Source of the DNA: Legionella lytica
GTDB lineage: Bacteria > Pseudomonadota > Gammaproteobacteria > Legionellales > Legionellaceae
Length of the DNA stretch: 64,000 nt
Reading direction: 5' to 3'
NCBI RefSeq assembly: GCF_023921225.1
Contig: NZ_CP071528.1
Span: 1 to 64,000, forward strand
Of this stretch, positions 17,723 through 25,858 are shown piece by piece. Position 1 is the first letter of the stretch. Each line of letters opens with the position of its first letter. The translations under genes and the position numbers were made by a program. The notes beneath the pieces are model-generated. The model was not told the origin of the DNA and did no database searches. It saw nothing but the letters and a program-made list of their open reading frames with translations.

Positions 17723-18988
17723 GTGAACGAAAAGTCTGAAATTTTGTGCCCTAAGCTCACCAATAAAGAATTTGCGGCACTTTTTATGGGAAGGTGGAAA
17801 AGAGCACCTCATGCAAGAACAACGGCAATTAATTATACTTTTGATCTTAGCTTCATCCCGGCTGCGCTAGAGAGACGCGCTCACAAAGAACATCCGAACG
17901 TAACAATGGAACCTTTAACCTTATCTACCCAAAAAAGGGTGAGGGTTGCTCTTGGTTTATGGCGTGTTGCTTGTGGTGAAACCATAGAATTTAATTATAA
18001 AAACACTCTCTCTACGAGTCAGCCTGGAATCATCTTCGCTCTGTGTAAACAGTTTAGACATCAAGGTGAAGCCTGGAATCATTATGAGAATGGTGGGTAT
18101 CAATATTCGCTAATCTGTTTGTCCTATAATGCGGCAAATAGTCGGTATAAAAATACTATTCCCCATGAAATAGGCCATGCTTTAGGCATTGCTCATCCTC
18201 ATGAAGTCGAGTCAGTGAAACAACAATTGCTGGTCATAGCTCAGGGTAGGGGATGCACCGTTATGGGTTATGATTGGCTATTGGCGAGCCCAGATAATTT
18301 TTGTAGCTCGAATAAGTACTGCCCATACGGAGAGGGGCATGCATTTGTTCCTGGGCCATTGGACCAACAAATATGTACGCGTATTTATGAGTTCCCCCCG
18401 TTTTCAGAAAGGATTCTATTGAATGGGCTAAGGACCGGATTTTTACATAGCGCTGCTGAATCAGCTGTTGCCTCTTTTTTATCCCATATCAAGCTGTTGA
18501 ATTTAAATCCGGAGATGGCGAATGCACTTTCGCTGACTGCCTTTATTTTAATTCGTAGTTATTCAGGCAATGCGGGCTTTAGTTTAACTAATTCATTAGC
18601 ATTAGTTGAACTCACAGCGCTCATAAGGAAAGAAACTCATGTTGATGTGATTCACTTTATTAAAACAATGTCCAATATTATTGGTATTATGATGCACTTT
18701 TATGAGCTTTATAATAATGAAGATGCTTTAGTAAAACTCTTTTATTTAAGTACGATGCTTGCCGCAAGCTTCGCTGGTGCAGGGCTTGGCTCACACATAG
18801 GCAAAACAACAGCGAGTTTCACAAATACCATTGTTGATAATTTCAGTTCACTTTTTAAGTGGGGAAAGCAGGTTGTGGTTACGGTATCTAGCATTTTTAG
18901 TCCGATTAGTTTTTTTAGTAAAAAGAAACCAACCAATGAAATACCATCTGAATCAATGGAGTTCAATCCTGAAGTAAAACAATCCTAG
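17723..18988 (+). CDS. Metzincin-like zinc metalloprotease, candidate effector
   Basis: 421 residues. HEIGHALGIAH at residues 148-158 is a full HExxHxxGxxH zinc motif, and CTVMGYD with Met181 is a matching Met-turn, so this is a metzincin (M10/M12-like) fold. An upstream segment (TTAINYTFDLSF, then RVALGLWRVACGETIEF) resembles the N-terminal strands of matrixin catalytic domains. No signal peptide is seen. The C-terminal half has several hydrophobic helices (about 240-370) and an acidic/polar tail (NEIPSESMEFNPEVKQS). The GTG start at 17723 has a poor ribosome site, so the true start is unsure; Met22 is an alternative. Predicted Dot/Icm substrate by inference only. Confidence 0.72.
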   Translation: MNEKSEILCPKLTNKEFAALFMGRWKRAPHARTTAINYTFDLSFIPAALERRAHKEHPNVTMEPLTLSTQKRVRVALGLWRVACGETIEFNYKNTLSTSQPGIIFALCKQFRHQGEAWNHYENGGYQYSLICLSYNAANSRYKNTIPHEIGHALGIAHPHEVESVKQQLLVIAQGRGCTVMGYDWLLASPDNFCSSNKYCPYGEGHAFVPGPLDQQICTRIYEFPPFSERILLNGLRTGFLHSAAESAVASFLSHIKLLNLNPEMANALSLTAFILIRSYSGNAGFSLTNSLALVELTALIRKETHVDVIHFIKTMSNIIGIMMHFYELYNNEDALVKLFYLSTMLAASFAGAGLGSHIGKTTASFTNTIVDNFSSLFKWGKQVVVTVSSIFSPISFFSKKKPTNEIPSESMEFNPEVKQS

Positions 18989-19117
18989 AAAGTATGAGTT
19001 AATCGCCCCAAAATCTACTTACACACCCATTCAAGATAAGATAACTTTTGAGAAGTAAATTTTTTTATTGGTTAATTCTTCTGGTTAACATAAGCTCAGA
19101 GTTTTGTGCCGCGGCCT

Positions 19118-19241
19118 CCTGGATTACTTCGTCACTACGTTCCTCGCAATGACGGAGTATTGTTTTGAGTGATTATTCTTCAATTTCAATCGTGTTGCTA
19201 AATACTGCCCCGTCATTGCGAACGTAGGGAAGCAATCCAGG
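19118..19241. repeat. Inverted pair of CTGGATTGCTTCGTC-type repeats
   Basis: CCTGGATTACTTCGTCACTA... at 19118-19155 and its inverted relative (CGTCATTGCGAACGTAGGGA..., ending AAGCAATCCAGG) at 19211-19241 could fold into a long hairpin. It lies between two convergent genes and may act as a bidirectional terminator. A third relative is at 12213-12249. Confidence 0.65.
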
Positions 19242-19264
19242 GTGTCGTGCTTTGAGTTTTACAC

Positions 19265-20110
19265 CTAACTTTTCTTTTTCGTGCTTTGTAAGCGAATTCC
19301 CTTCTCTTCAATAGTAATTAGACCACGTTTATAAAGTTGCCCTATTGCGCTTTTAAAATTCTTTTTGCTTTCAGCAAATGCAAGCTGAATTTCCGTTGGA
19401 GAACTTTTGTCATGTAAGGCTAAGAAACCACTGGATTGTTCCAGTTTATCCAGGATACGTTGTGCTAAGTCATTAATGCTGTTTTGTCCTATCTGTCTTA
19501 AAGTAACATCAATTTTGCCATCATCACGTACTTTTTTAATGTATCCCTTTAGCTTTTTGCCATAACCCAATGTTTGGAAAATATCATCTGCATGGATTAA
19601 TCCCCAGTGGCGGTTGTTAATAATTACTTTTCGGCCTAAAGGTGTTGTATCCGCAATAAGGAGATTAACTTCTTCGCCAGGTTTAAAATCAGCTTTTGTC
19701 TTATCTAGAAAGTAATCGATTTTTGAACTGGCAATAATGCGTCCCTGATGATCTTGCTTTAAATAGACAAGATAAGATTTCCCTTTTTCCATGGGGCTAT
19801 GTTGTTCTGGCTTAGGGACTAATAAATCTTTGTCCAATCCCCAATCCAGAAACGCACCAACCGCATTTACATCAACTACTTTTAAAAAAGCACAACTACC
19901 TACTTTGGCATGAGGGCGTGTGGTTGTGGCAATAATTTTGTCTTCTGAATCAAAATAAATAAATACATCCAGCACATCACCTACTAAAGCGCCTTTTGGT
20001 ATTGATTTATTGGGTAATAAAATTTCTCCCCATTCGCCTCCTTGTAAATACACGCCAAAAGGAACCTCTCGTACCATTTTTAATTTATTAAATTGTCCAA
20101 CTTTAATCAT
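19265..20110 (-). CDS. cvfB: CvfB-like S1-domain RNA-binding protein
   Basis: 281 residues from the ATG at 20110 (MIKVGQFNKLKMVREVPFGV); a 13-residue N-terminal extension from 20149 is possible but not expected for the family. Tandem S1-like OB domains are seen: the first with the VGQFN...GVYL opening, another at KVGSCAFLKVVDVNAVGAFL, and another at YGKKLKGYIKKVRDDGKIDV. A C-terminal winged helix ends in KRGLITIEEKGIRL. CvfB/YitL proteins bind RNA and affect virulence gene expression in Gram-positives. It starts divergently from nothing obvious; the methyltransferase gene upstream is on the same strand with a 75-bp gap. Confidence 0.88.
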   Translation of the reverse strand: MIKVGQFNKLKMVREVPFGVYLQGGEWGEILLPNKSIPKGALVGDVLDVFIYFDSEDKIIATTTRPHAKVGSCAFLKVVDVNAVGAFLDWGLDKDLLVPKPEQHSPMEKGKSYLVYLKQDHQGRIIASSKIDYFLDKTKADFKPGEEVNLLIADTTPLGRKVIINNRHWGLIHADDIFQTLGYGKKLKGYIKKVRDDGKIDVTLRQIGQNSINDLAQRILDKLEQSSGFLALHDKSSPTEIQLAFAESKKNFKSAIGQLYKRGLITIEEKGIRLQSTKKKS

Positions 20111-20184
20111 GACTAAACTCGTTGCTCTTAGATTCGTAAAGCTTAACACAGAACAGATAATGTGTTTATTATTTGTTGATGTTG

Positions 20185-20826
20185 CTACACAATCACAGCA
20201 GAGCGAGTTTTTTCTAATAAGATAATATCTGTACCACGGATGTTCGCTATTTTTTTGACTGCTGTTGTTTCCTGGAGGAGTGTATGTATCTGCGCAAATA
20301 AATCAAAACCATGATGTTTTAATGGGCGTAATAAAAAATAAGCTTTACCTTGATCTGCAAGGGCGTTTTCTAAGGCGAGAATATAATTCTGAAAAGAGCT
20401 ATCTAAATAAAATCGACAGCGATTTTTAAATTCGGAAGGTGATAGCACTCCATGGCCGAGTAGGAAATAGGGGGGATTGCTGATAATCAAATCATATTTT
20501 CCTTCCCACTTTTTTTCATGCAATTCATCATAATTTATAAGATGCCAATGGCATTGAAGTTCAGGGCGATTGATATGGGCCAAGTTTTGATGAAAATAGT
20601 CCGTATAAATATCCTGGACTTCAATAAAATCAATTTGTCGGATTGCCGGCAGATGCCAGGAGAGCTCCATACCCACGACCCCACAACCTGCGCAGAGGTC
20701 CAAGATGCGTAGTGAACTCAGAGCGGAGTGCGATTGTAATTCAGTTGCAACGAATTGCGCGAGCTGAACTGAGTCAAGACTAAAATGATATTCGTCAGGT
20801 TGTTTGTAATTATAAGTAAAAGGCAT
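20185..20826 (-). CDS. N6-adenine methyltransferase (TrmN6/YfiC-like)
   Basis: 213 residues of class I SAM-dependent methyltransferase. The SAM loop is ILDLCAGCGVVGMELS (near residue 40) and the catalytic NPPY sits in DLIISNPPYFLLGHG. The fold and the opening PDEYHFSLDSVQL resemble TrmN6 (YfiC), which methylates A37 of tRNA-Val1, and the related HemK/PrmC-like enzymes. The exact target is not certain. No terminator is seen before cvfB, so the two may be co-transcribed. Confidence 0.8.
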   Translation of the reverse strand: MPFTYNYKQPDEYHFSLDSVQLAQFVATELQSHSALSSLRILDLCAGCGVVGMELSWHLPAIRQIDFIEVQDIYTDYFHQNLAHINRPELQCHWHLINYDELHEKKWEGKYDLIISNPPYFLLGHGVLSPSEFKNRCRFYLDSSFQNYILALENALADQGKAYFLLRPLKHHGFDLFAQIHTLLQETTAVKKIANIRGTDIILLEKTRSAVIV

Positions 20827-21127
20827 TATTTGGGTTCGTTCCGCATGGGATAAATCATTTGGAGCTGCGTAGACGGTTTATTTTTTTATTTTAAGTGATT
20901 TTATTGGTCAATTATAGTCTCTAGCATCTTTTTGTTCCACCAATAACGACTCCACTGTCCTGTGAAGTTGCATATCCTCCTTAATTGTGAAGGGCTAATC
21001 CCTCTTTTGAGAAATTAACCCTTCACATTTCCTAAAAAAGTTAATTGCCTTCTCTTTAATTAAATAAAAAATTGTTTCGCGCAAGATGTATAGAAAACGA
21101 TTTTTTTGTGAAAAAAAGAAGTAAATT

Positions 21128-21147
21128 GTTAATATTTCCTTAATATT
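21128..21147 (+). promoter_or_regulatory. PmrA-type regulatory box
   Basis: gTTAATATTtccTTAATATT is a tandem of two TTAATATT half-sites with an 11-bp period. It agrees with the published Legionella PmrA consensus (cTTAATATT-N2-cTTAATATT) except for the first base. It lies 47-66 bp before the ATG of the 202-aa gene, with TATTAT at 21155-21160 as a possible -10. PmrA boxes of this kind mark many Dot/Icm effector genes. The rest of 20827-21193 shows no gene. Confidence 0.8.
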
Positions 21148-21193
21148 TCATCCGTATTATTATTTTTTCTCAACTAAAACGGGTGGAATCGTT

Positions 21194-21802
21194 ATGCCAT
21201 TTAACATAGAACTATCAATAGGCGAACCTTTTGTTAAGCTGCAAATTTCTAAAAATACTATAACGCTTTATTTTTATGGTGCAGAAGACGAAAAGATAGA
21301 GGCTGCGGTAAAAGCATGGGACTATTTAGATGGGAAGTTTTTAAGCTCTATCCCTGGATATAATGCTGATTGGTTCCGCGGTCCAGATGCCCCTCATATA
21401 AAAAGAAATCATACTCATAAAGGTGAAACAGATGTAATTCATTTTCACCGTGAATTTACCATGGAAGTTACACCAGAACTGCTGTCTTTATATTTGAATA
21501 AGTTTTGGGAACAACAGAATAAGGTTGATGCAGGCGAATTTAAATTTCTTAACAAAGGAGAGATAGAACATATTCTAACTATCTTTGTGACATATTATCA
21601 AGAATATAAAGGAAGTTTTGTAGAAACCTTAGTGGAAGAACAGACGACACTTACTCGAGAAGAAAGTACGAGTTATGAGCGAGCTTTAGAGCGCAAGCAA
21701 ATTGCTGATGCGCACCTTCTAAGAGCTTTAAGCATGTTTGCTGCTCTAAAAACAAGCTCGACGACCATTTATGTTTCTGAGGAAAACTGCACTATCATGT
21801 AA
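21194..21802 (+). CDS. Candidate prenylated Dot/Icm effector (C-terminal CAAX)
   Basis: 202 residues, no family recognised. The C-terminus is ENCTIM: Cys199-Thr-Ile-Met is a CAAX box, with Met last favouring farnesylation by host enzymes. Several Legionella effectors (for example AnkB) use a CAAX box to reach host membranes. A near-perfect PmrA box lies upstream. No signal peptide or TM segment. The region about 140-180 is glutamate-rich and probably helical (VEEQTTLTREESTSYERALE). The start (ATG 21194) follows GGTGGAATC. Gene reality is strong; effector status and prenylation are inferences from two independent signals. Confidence 0.82.
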   Translation: MPFNIELSIGEPFVKLQISKNTITLYFYGAEDEKIEAAVKAWDYLDGKFLSSIPGYNADWFRGPDAPHIKRNHTHKGETDVIHFHREFTMEVTPELLSLYLNKFWEQQNKVDAGEFKFLNKGEIEHILTIFVTYYQEYKGSFVETLVEEQTTLTREESTSYERALERKQIADAHLLRALSMFAALKTSSTTIYVSEENCTIM

Positions 21803-21813
21803 GACAGTATTTT

Positions 21814-21841
21814 TTCGTGCCAAAGCGTACTTTGGCACGAA
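21814..21841. terminator. Hairpin between convergent genes
   Basis: A perfect 12-bp stem TTCGTGCCAAAG closed by the loop CGTA. It lies 12 bases after the CAAX gene and 15 bases before the stop of the convergent desaturase gene. There is no T-run after it on either strand, so it may be a Rho-assisted or bidirectional 3' end. Confidence 0.6.
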
Positions 21842-21855
21842 GAGTGCCGTTAACA

Positions 21856-22593
21856 CTAGTGTAACGTCTGTTGTATGTATGCACGTGTATGTTTGTCTGC
21901 ATGATTTTTATAGCCCTTATAAAAACCACGAGCAATTAGATTGATTAGCGGATCGGTTACTCCATTTAAAAAGGCATACTGAATGTTATCAGAGCAATGG
22001 TGTGCCCTATGGTGCTTTTTAGAAAGTAATATGTGGTGATTCTGTAGCCATAGGATGAGTCGATTTTCTTCAGTGGCGTTATGACACCAATAATGCGATA
22101 CCTCGGCAACAGATGAAAAAATGCCAAAGGCGACCAATCCTGTATTTAAAGAAGCCCCCAAGTGAACATTGAACTGAATCCCTACTAAAGCAAATAAATA
22201 CACCAATAACCAAAATTTAGTTCCTGACTCATCAAAATAGACCTTTAATGGGTGCCTTACAGTATAAAAATATTTTGCATGATGTAGGTGAAATGCAGCA
22301 ATATAAGGTCCAGCAGCAGATGTATAATAAGTGTTATTATCCATATACATATGTACTAAACCATTGACAAAATCGGTAATGATATAAGTAATAATCAATA
22401 CTGATATTAAACAAAAAGAAGAAGTCCTTTCATAGGTATAAATTAAATTAAATAACGTAATTGCTTGCAGTGAGATGATTGAGAATGACACCAGTCGCTC
22501 AAACGATTTATATTTCCAATGGCTTAAATACTTTTGAATGGCATGAATAAATTCGTTAACTTTATTATCACTATTAGAGTCTAGAGTGGCCAT
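21856..22593 (-). CDS. CarF/TMEM189-like lipid desaturase
   Basis: 245 residues with about four TM helices and the His-rich pattern of the Kua/TMEM189/CarF domain: GLVHMYMD, FHLHHAKYF, EVSHYWCHN and SKKHHRAHHCSDNIQYAFLN. In animals (PEDS1) and myxobacteria (CarF) this family introduces the vinyl-ether bond of plasmalogens; plant FAD4 is a relative. All the expected His clusters are present, so an active di-iron desaturase is likely. Whether the substrate is an ether lipid here is unknown. Single gene, convergent with the CAAX gene. Confidence 0.8.
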   Translation of the reverse strand: MATLDSNSDNKVNEFIHAIQKYLSHWKYKSFERLVSFSIISLQAITLFNLIYTYERTSSFCLISVLIITYIITDFVNGLVHMYMDNNTYYTSAAGPYIAAFHLHHAKYFYTVRHPLKVYFDESGTKFWLLVYLFALVGIQFNVHLGASLNTGLVAFGIFSSVAEVSHYWCHNATEENRLILWLQNHHILLSKKHHRAHHCSDNIQYAFLNGVTDPLINLIARGFYKGYKNHADKHTRAYIQQTLH

Positions 22594-22657
22594 TTTTATT
22601 ATTTATTAGTACGATTAATTTCAGCTAGACGTTAATGATATCTGAAATCAAACCGCA

Positions 22658-22678
22658 ATACCGTAAAAAATACGGTAT
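22658..22678. repeat. Short palindromic repeat, copy 2
   Basis: ATACCGTA and TACGGTAT flank five A residues: a perfect dyad related to the copy at 5141-5163. It lies upstream of the desaturase gene and before the GNAT fragment. Confidence 0.5.
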
Positions 22679-22734
22679 GAGGGGTGTATTTGACGAAGTA
22701 AAATACATAATGTTTCTTATTTAAGTTATTTGTA

Positions 22735-22938
22735 GTGAGGCTTGAAAAAGATTTTTTAGAATTAAAATTACATCGGATTGAAGCCAATGTGCAGCCAACC
22801 AATACTCCATCTATTCGTTTTGTTACGCAAAATGGTTTTCGCAAAGAGGGATTTTCTCCTCGATACCTTAAAGTAAATAATCAATGGTGCGATCACTTTA
22901 GATTTGCGCTTACTTATGAGGATTGGCTCGCTAAATAA
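22735..22938 (+). pseudogene. C-terminal fragment of RimJ-like GNAT acetyltransferase
   Basis: 67 codons reading LELKLHRIEANVQPTNTPSI, then VTQNGFRKEGFSPRYL. This matches the acetyl-CoA binding end of RimJ/RimL-type N-acetyltransferases (the expected QPxNxxSI and GFxxEG elements). The N-terminal two thirds are missing, and the upstream 22594-22734 does not carry them. A gene remnant. Confidence 0.78.
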
Positions 22939-22947
22939 GACCGTAAC

Positions 22948-23355
22948 TTAAGCCTCTTTATCAAAGGTGAGAAGAATGGGGCAGGGGGCCGATTTAGTGT
23001 CCCTACATTGTTTCACCAAGTGTGAGAGTGAGTCACGCGCCTCGGTTAATTCGGTAATTTTTAAATTAAGTTTTTCAATCCGCTTTTGAGCTAGTTCTCG
23101 TACACGCTCACGATCATTTTTAGCATCTAATTCTAATAGTTCTTTTATTTCGTTTAGAGTAAAGCCGGCTTTTTTGGCTGAAAGGATAAATTGCAAACGG
23201 TTTATATCCTTATCCCCATAACGCCTTATTTTTCCCGCGCTTAATTCTTTGCTAATTGCTGGAACATGAAGAAGTTCTTTGCGTTGATAATAACGAATAG
23301 TTTCTACTCCGACCCCACATGATTTAGCAAATTCGCTAATGGTTTTATTATCCAT
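22948..23355 (-). CDS. MerR-family regulator of glutaredoxin-MauE gene
   Basis: 135 residues. The N-terminal winged HTH (GVGVETIRYYQRKELL, KIRRYGDKDINRLQFI) is typical of MerR, followed by a coiled-coil helix and a C-terminal Cys pair, Cys117 and Cys125. True mercury MerR uses Cys82, Cys117 and Cys126. The Cys82 position here is Asp/Arg, so Hg(II) sensing as in Tn501 is doubtful; another thiol-reactive metal or a redox signal is possible. It is divergent from the glutaredoxin gene, with a MerR-type overlong-spacer promoter between them. Confidence 0.87.
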   Translation of the reverse strand: MDNKTISEFAKSCGVGVETIRYYQRKELLHVPAISKELSAGKIRRYGDKDINRLQFILSAKKAGFTLNEIKELLELDAKNDRERVRELAQKRIEKLNLKITELTEARDSLSHLVKQCRDTKSAPCPILLTFDKEA

Positions 23356-23358
23356 TGC

Positions 23359-23390
23359 TTGACTCCGTACTATAGTACATACCCTATATT
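23359..23390 (+). promoter_or_regulatory. MerR-type promoter/operator
   Basis: A -35 TTGACT (23359-23364), a 19-20 bp spacer containing the dyad GTACTATAGTAC (23367-23378), and a -10 CTATAT/TATATT (23384-23390). The overlong spacer with a central dyad and the TTGACTCCGTAC opening closely resemble mer operators. It would drive the glutaredoxin-MauE gene and abuts the divergent regulator's ATG. Confidence 0.8.
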
Positions 23391-23417
23391 TAAATTATGT
23401 ATCAAAGGAGAATTAAA

Positions 23418-24161
23418 ATGAACAACGTAGTTGCCAAAAAAGCTACTCTTTATCGTATGGTAATGTCAAAACATACTTGTCCATATGGGCTTAAGGCAAA
23501 AGATTTGTTGCAGCGTAGAGGCTATGTAGTGGAAGATAATTGGCTCACTACTCGTGAACAAGTAGATGCATTCAAAGAAAAACATAATGTGAAGACCACC
23601 CCGCAAACGTTTATCGATGGGGAGCGCATTGGCGGCTATGATGATTTATGCCGTTATTTTGGTAAAAACGTACGGGACCCAAAAGAAAAAAGCTATCGAC
23701 CAGTCATTGTACTTTTTGCCATTACAGCGCTTATGGCTATGGCAACGAGTTATGCTGTTTTACATACCCCCTTTACTTTAAAAGCGCTAGGATGGTTTAT
23801 TTCTTTTAGTATGGTGGTTCTTGCGCTGTTCAAGTTACAAAACATTGAAAGTTTTTCAACTATGTTTCTAAATTACGATCTTTTAGCCAAACGTTGGGTG
23901 CCTTATAGCTATATCTATCCTTTTGCAGAAGCGTTAGCAGGGGTTTTGATGAGTGCACATGCACTGAATTGGCTTTCTATTCCAATTGCTTTGTTTATCG
24001 GCAGCGTAGGCGCTTTTTCCGTATTTAAAGCAGTGTATATTGATAAGCGTGAGTTGAAATGTGCCTGTGTTGGCGGTGACAGTAATGTACCATTAGGCTT
24101 TATTTCTTTAACTGAAAACCTAATGATGATTGCAATGGCGTTGGCAATGTGGCTTATGTAA
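23418..24161 (+). CDS. Glutaredoxin-MauE membrane fusion protein
   Basis: 247 residues from the ATG at 23418, preceded by AAAGGAG seven bases upstream; the earlier ATG at 23397 has no ribosome site. Residues 1-85 form a glutaredoxin with the monothiol-like motif CPYG (Cys21) and the cis-Pro region TTPQTFIDGERIGGYDDL. Residues about 95-247 contain four TM helices of the MauE/DoxX type, with a cytoplasm-side CxC (LKCACVGG). The MerR-type promoter suggests induction by metal or thiol stress. The likely role is redox handling or metal detoxification at the membrane; the exact substrate is unknown. Confidence 0.85.
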   Translation: MNNVVAKKATLYRMVMSKHTCPYGLKAKDLLQRRGYVVEDNWLTTREQVDAFKEKHNVKTTPQTFIDGERIGGYDDLCRYFGKNVRDPKEKSYRPVIVLFAITALMAMATSYAVLHTPFTLKALGWFISFSMVVLALFKLQNIESFSTMFLNYDLLAKRWVPYSYIYPFAEALAGVLMSAHALNWLSIPIALFIGSVGAFSVFKAVYIDKRELKCACVGGDSNVPLGFISLTENLMMIAMALAMWLM

Positions 24162-24456
24162 GTTCCTCATTGGATAATAAGTTGATTAATGTATCTGAAT
24201 AAGGATTGAGTATGAGCTGCTCTTTTTGAGCCTTGGATAGTTTTTTAATGTAGCGTTCGATGCGCATTGCTATTGATTTACCGGTTTTAATTTCCCAGTT
24301 TTGAGCAATTGCTGTGGGTTTAAAGCTGCGCGTATATTTACTGCCCTTGCCTGAAAGATGCTCTTGAAAACGTTTTTCAAGGTTATCAGTATAACCGGTG
24401 TAATAACTTTGATTTGCGCAGTGTAGGATATAAACCCAATAAGTTTTTTCGGACAT
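24154..24456 (-). CDS. GIY-YIG domain endonuclease-like protein
   Basis: 100 residues, a stand-alone GIY-YIG nuclease domain of the YhbQ/UPF0213 type. YWVYILHCANQSYYTGYTDN carries the (Y)VYIL...YYTGYT core, with Arg in EKRFQEHLSGKGSKYT and a later Glu (IERYIKKLSKAQKE). Such small proteins probably act on DNA in repair, but the role is unsettled. The 3' end overlaps the convergent glutaredoxin gene by 8 bp. Confidence 0.9.
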   Translation of the reverse strand: MSEKTYWVYILHCANQSYYTGYTDNLEKRFQEHLSGKGSKYTRSFKPTAIAQNWEIKTGKSIAMRIERYIKKLSKAQKEQLILNPYSDTLINLLSNEELT

Positions 24457-24551
24457 AATTTGCAGTAGCTAGTAGTGGCGTTTTTCTGGTTTAACCCGAT
24501 GATATGCGGGTTGCGCATCATGAATCAAGTTATCACAGGGTAACATTTTCA

Positions 24552-24571
24552 TGTTGGGCCACGGCCCAACA
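24552..24571. repeat. GC-rich palindrome TGTTGGGCC-AC-GGCCCAACA
   Basis: Nine-base perfect arms around a two-base centre. It lies 100 bp downstream of the methyltransferase gene and upstream of the GIY-YIG gene. No T-run follows on either strand. Could be a 3'-end structure or a protein site. Confidence 0.45.
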
Positions 24572-24673
24572 CGGAGTTTTGGAGCACTCTCATTTATCCA
24601 AAGAGACGCCAAATGGTAAATAACGCTACTTTACGCAGACAATCTACGTGAAGTAGCTGGGAGTTTCATTATT

Positions 24674-25687
24674 CTAGTGAAGGCTCGCGCCAGGTTTCAC
24701 TGCGATTGTTTGACAACTCGTAGTAAAAAGCCCCAATTGATCTGCTTCAATAAATGACTCACCATCTTGTGCAAATCGGTCAAATAATATTTTAAAGTGT
24801 TTGGGGAGCAGGTGTAATTTAACCATGAAATACACTAGTTTTTGCATATGCTCATAATATTTATCCGCTTTTTCTATAAGTGGTGCTTGATGACCACCCA
24901 CGCTGATGTCTTTATTTAACAGTACCTTAAAGCCAATTTTTTCTAGCGTATTTTTAATTTCATCAGGGGTAGGGGTGTCAATGGCACCAATTAAGGGTTT
25001 GACACGTTTTAATAAATCACGATGGTGGGCATTATTCATATCGTAATTATCCAGTTGTACCCAATCGAGGAATGATATTTTTCCTCCAGGCTTTAGCACA
25101 CGAAACATTTCGGCGAAGAGTTCTTCTTTATTTTTCGCATAAGTTAAAACTTGGATTTGATATAGGGAATCAAAGGAATCATTTTTAAAAGGAAAAGGTT
25201 CATTCAAATTTGCTTTTATAAATTGGCATTTGTCAGTTAATTGATTTAATGAGGCATATTCTTGAGCACTGGCTAATTGCACATCGTCAATATTAAATCC
25301 GGTGACTTTCGCGTTCGTCATCGTCGCTACATGAGCTGCCACACGTCCTCTACCACAGCCCATATCTAAAACTTTATCGCCTTCTTTTATATTTAAATCA
25401 TGGCTCATTTTTTCTTCGAATAAGAGTTGATTGTCAAATATTCCTTTGGCTAGATCCATTACCGGTGGAATATACATTTTTTCCACTTCACCTAGAGCGC
25501 AAAGATGATTGAGAACGGAATAATAATTAGCAATACTCTGCTCTTCATTTTCATCAGACATTTCTTTGTTAAAGCTTTCATAAGAACGCAAAAAGGCATC
25601 TATTTGTTCTTGAGGTAAACGATAAATCGCGATTAAAGAGCGCAGAGCGGTTTTTAATCGGTACATTGATACTTGTGTTGTAGTCAT
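24674..25687 (-). CDS. Sterol-methyltransferase-like SAM methyltransferase
   Basis: 337 residues. SAM motif I is VLDMGCGRGRVAAHVA; the next block, VTGFNIDDVQLASAQEYA, resembles the sterol C24-methyltransferase (Erg6) and tocopherol methyltransferase group. The post-motif is RVLKPGGKISFLDWV. The C-terminal part has hydrophobic stretches that may touch lipid. The likely substrate is a lipid or isoprenoid, not established. It follows norB on the same strand with a strong hairpin in between, so it is probably separately expressed. Confidence 0.8.
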   Translation of the reverse strand: MTTTQVSMYRLKTALRSLIAIYRLPQEQIDAFLRSYESFNKEMSDENEEQSIANYYSVLNHLCALGEVEKMYIPPVMDLAKGIFDNQLLFEEKMSHDLNIKEGDKVLDMGCGRGRVAAHVATMTNAKVTGFNIDDVQLASAQEYASLNQLTDKCQFIKANLNEPFPFKNDSFDSLYQIQVLTYAKNKEELFAEMFRVLKPGGKISFLDWVQLDNYDMNNAHHRDLLKRVKPLIGAIDTPTPDEIKNTLEKIGFKVLLNKDISVGGHQAPLIEKADKYYEHMQKLVYFMVKLHLLPKHFKILFDRFAQDGESFIEADQLGLFTTSCQTIAVKPGASLH

Positions 25688-25797
25688 TATGTTTCATCCT
25701 TGATTCAGTGACTCATTCGCTTGTTAACTAACAAGGCCCCTTACAAAATTCTAGTTTAGCAACAAATAGTTAATGATCTAGGTATTTAATAGTATAA

Positions 25798-25847
25798 AAT
25801 CATTGGGACTAGCTTGGCTGCATGCATCCAGGCTACTCCCAATGATT
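25798..25847 (-). terminator. Terminator-like hairpin after norB
   Basis: A long stem: AATCATTGGGA-C-TAG pairs with CTA-C-TCCCAATGATT, with an inner AGCTTGG/CCAGGCT stem around GCATGC. On the minus strand it is followed by TTTTAT. It lies 11 bases after the norB stop. Confidence 0.7.
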
Positions 25848-25858
25848 AAACGATAATT

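Noticed and set aside
22948..23355. Mercury resistance regulator merR
   Set aside because: Cys82 is absent and no mer transport or reductase gene is nearby.
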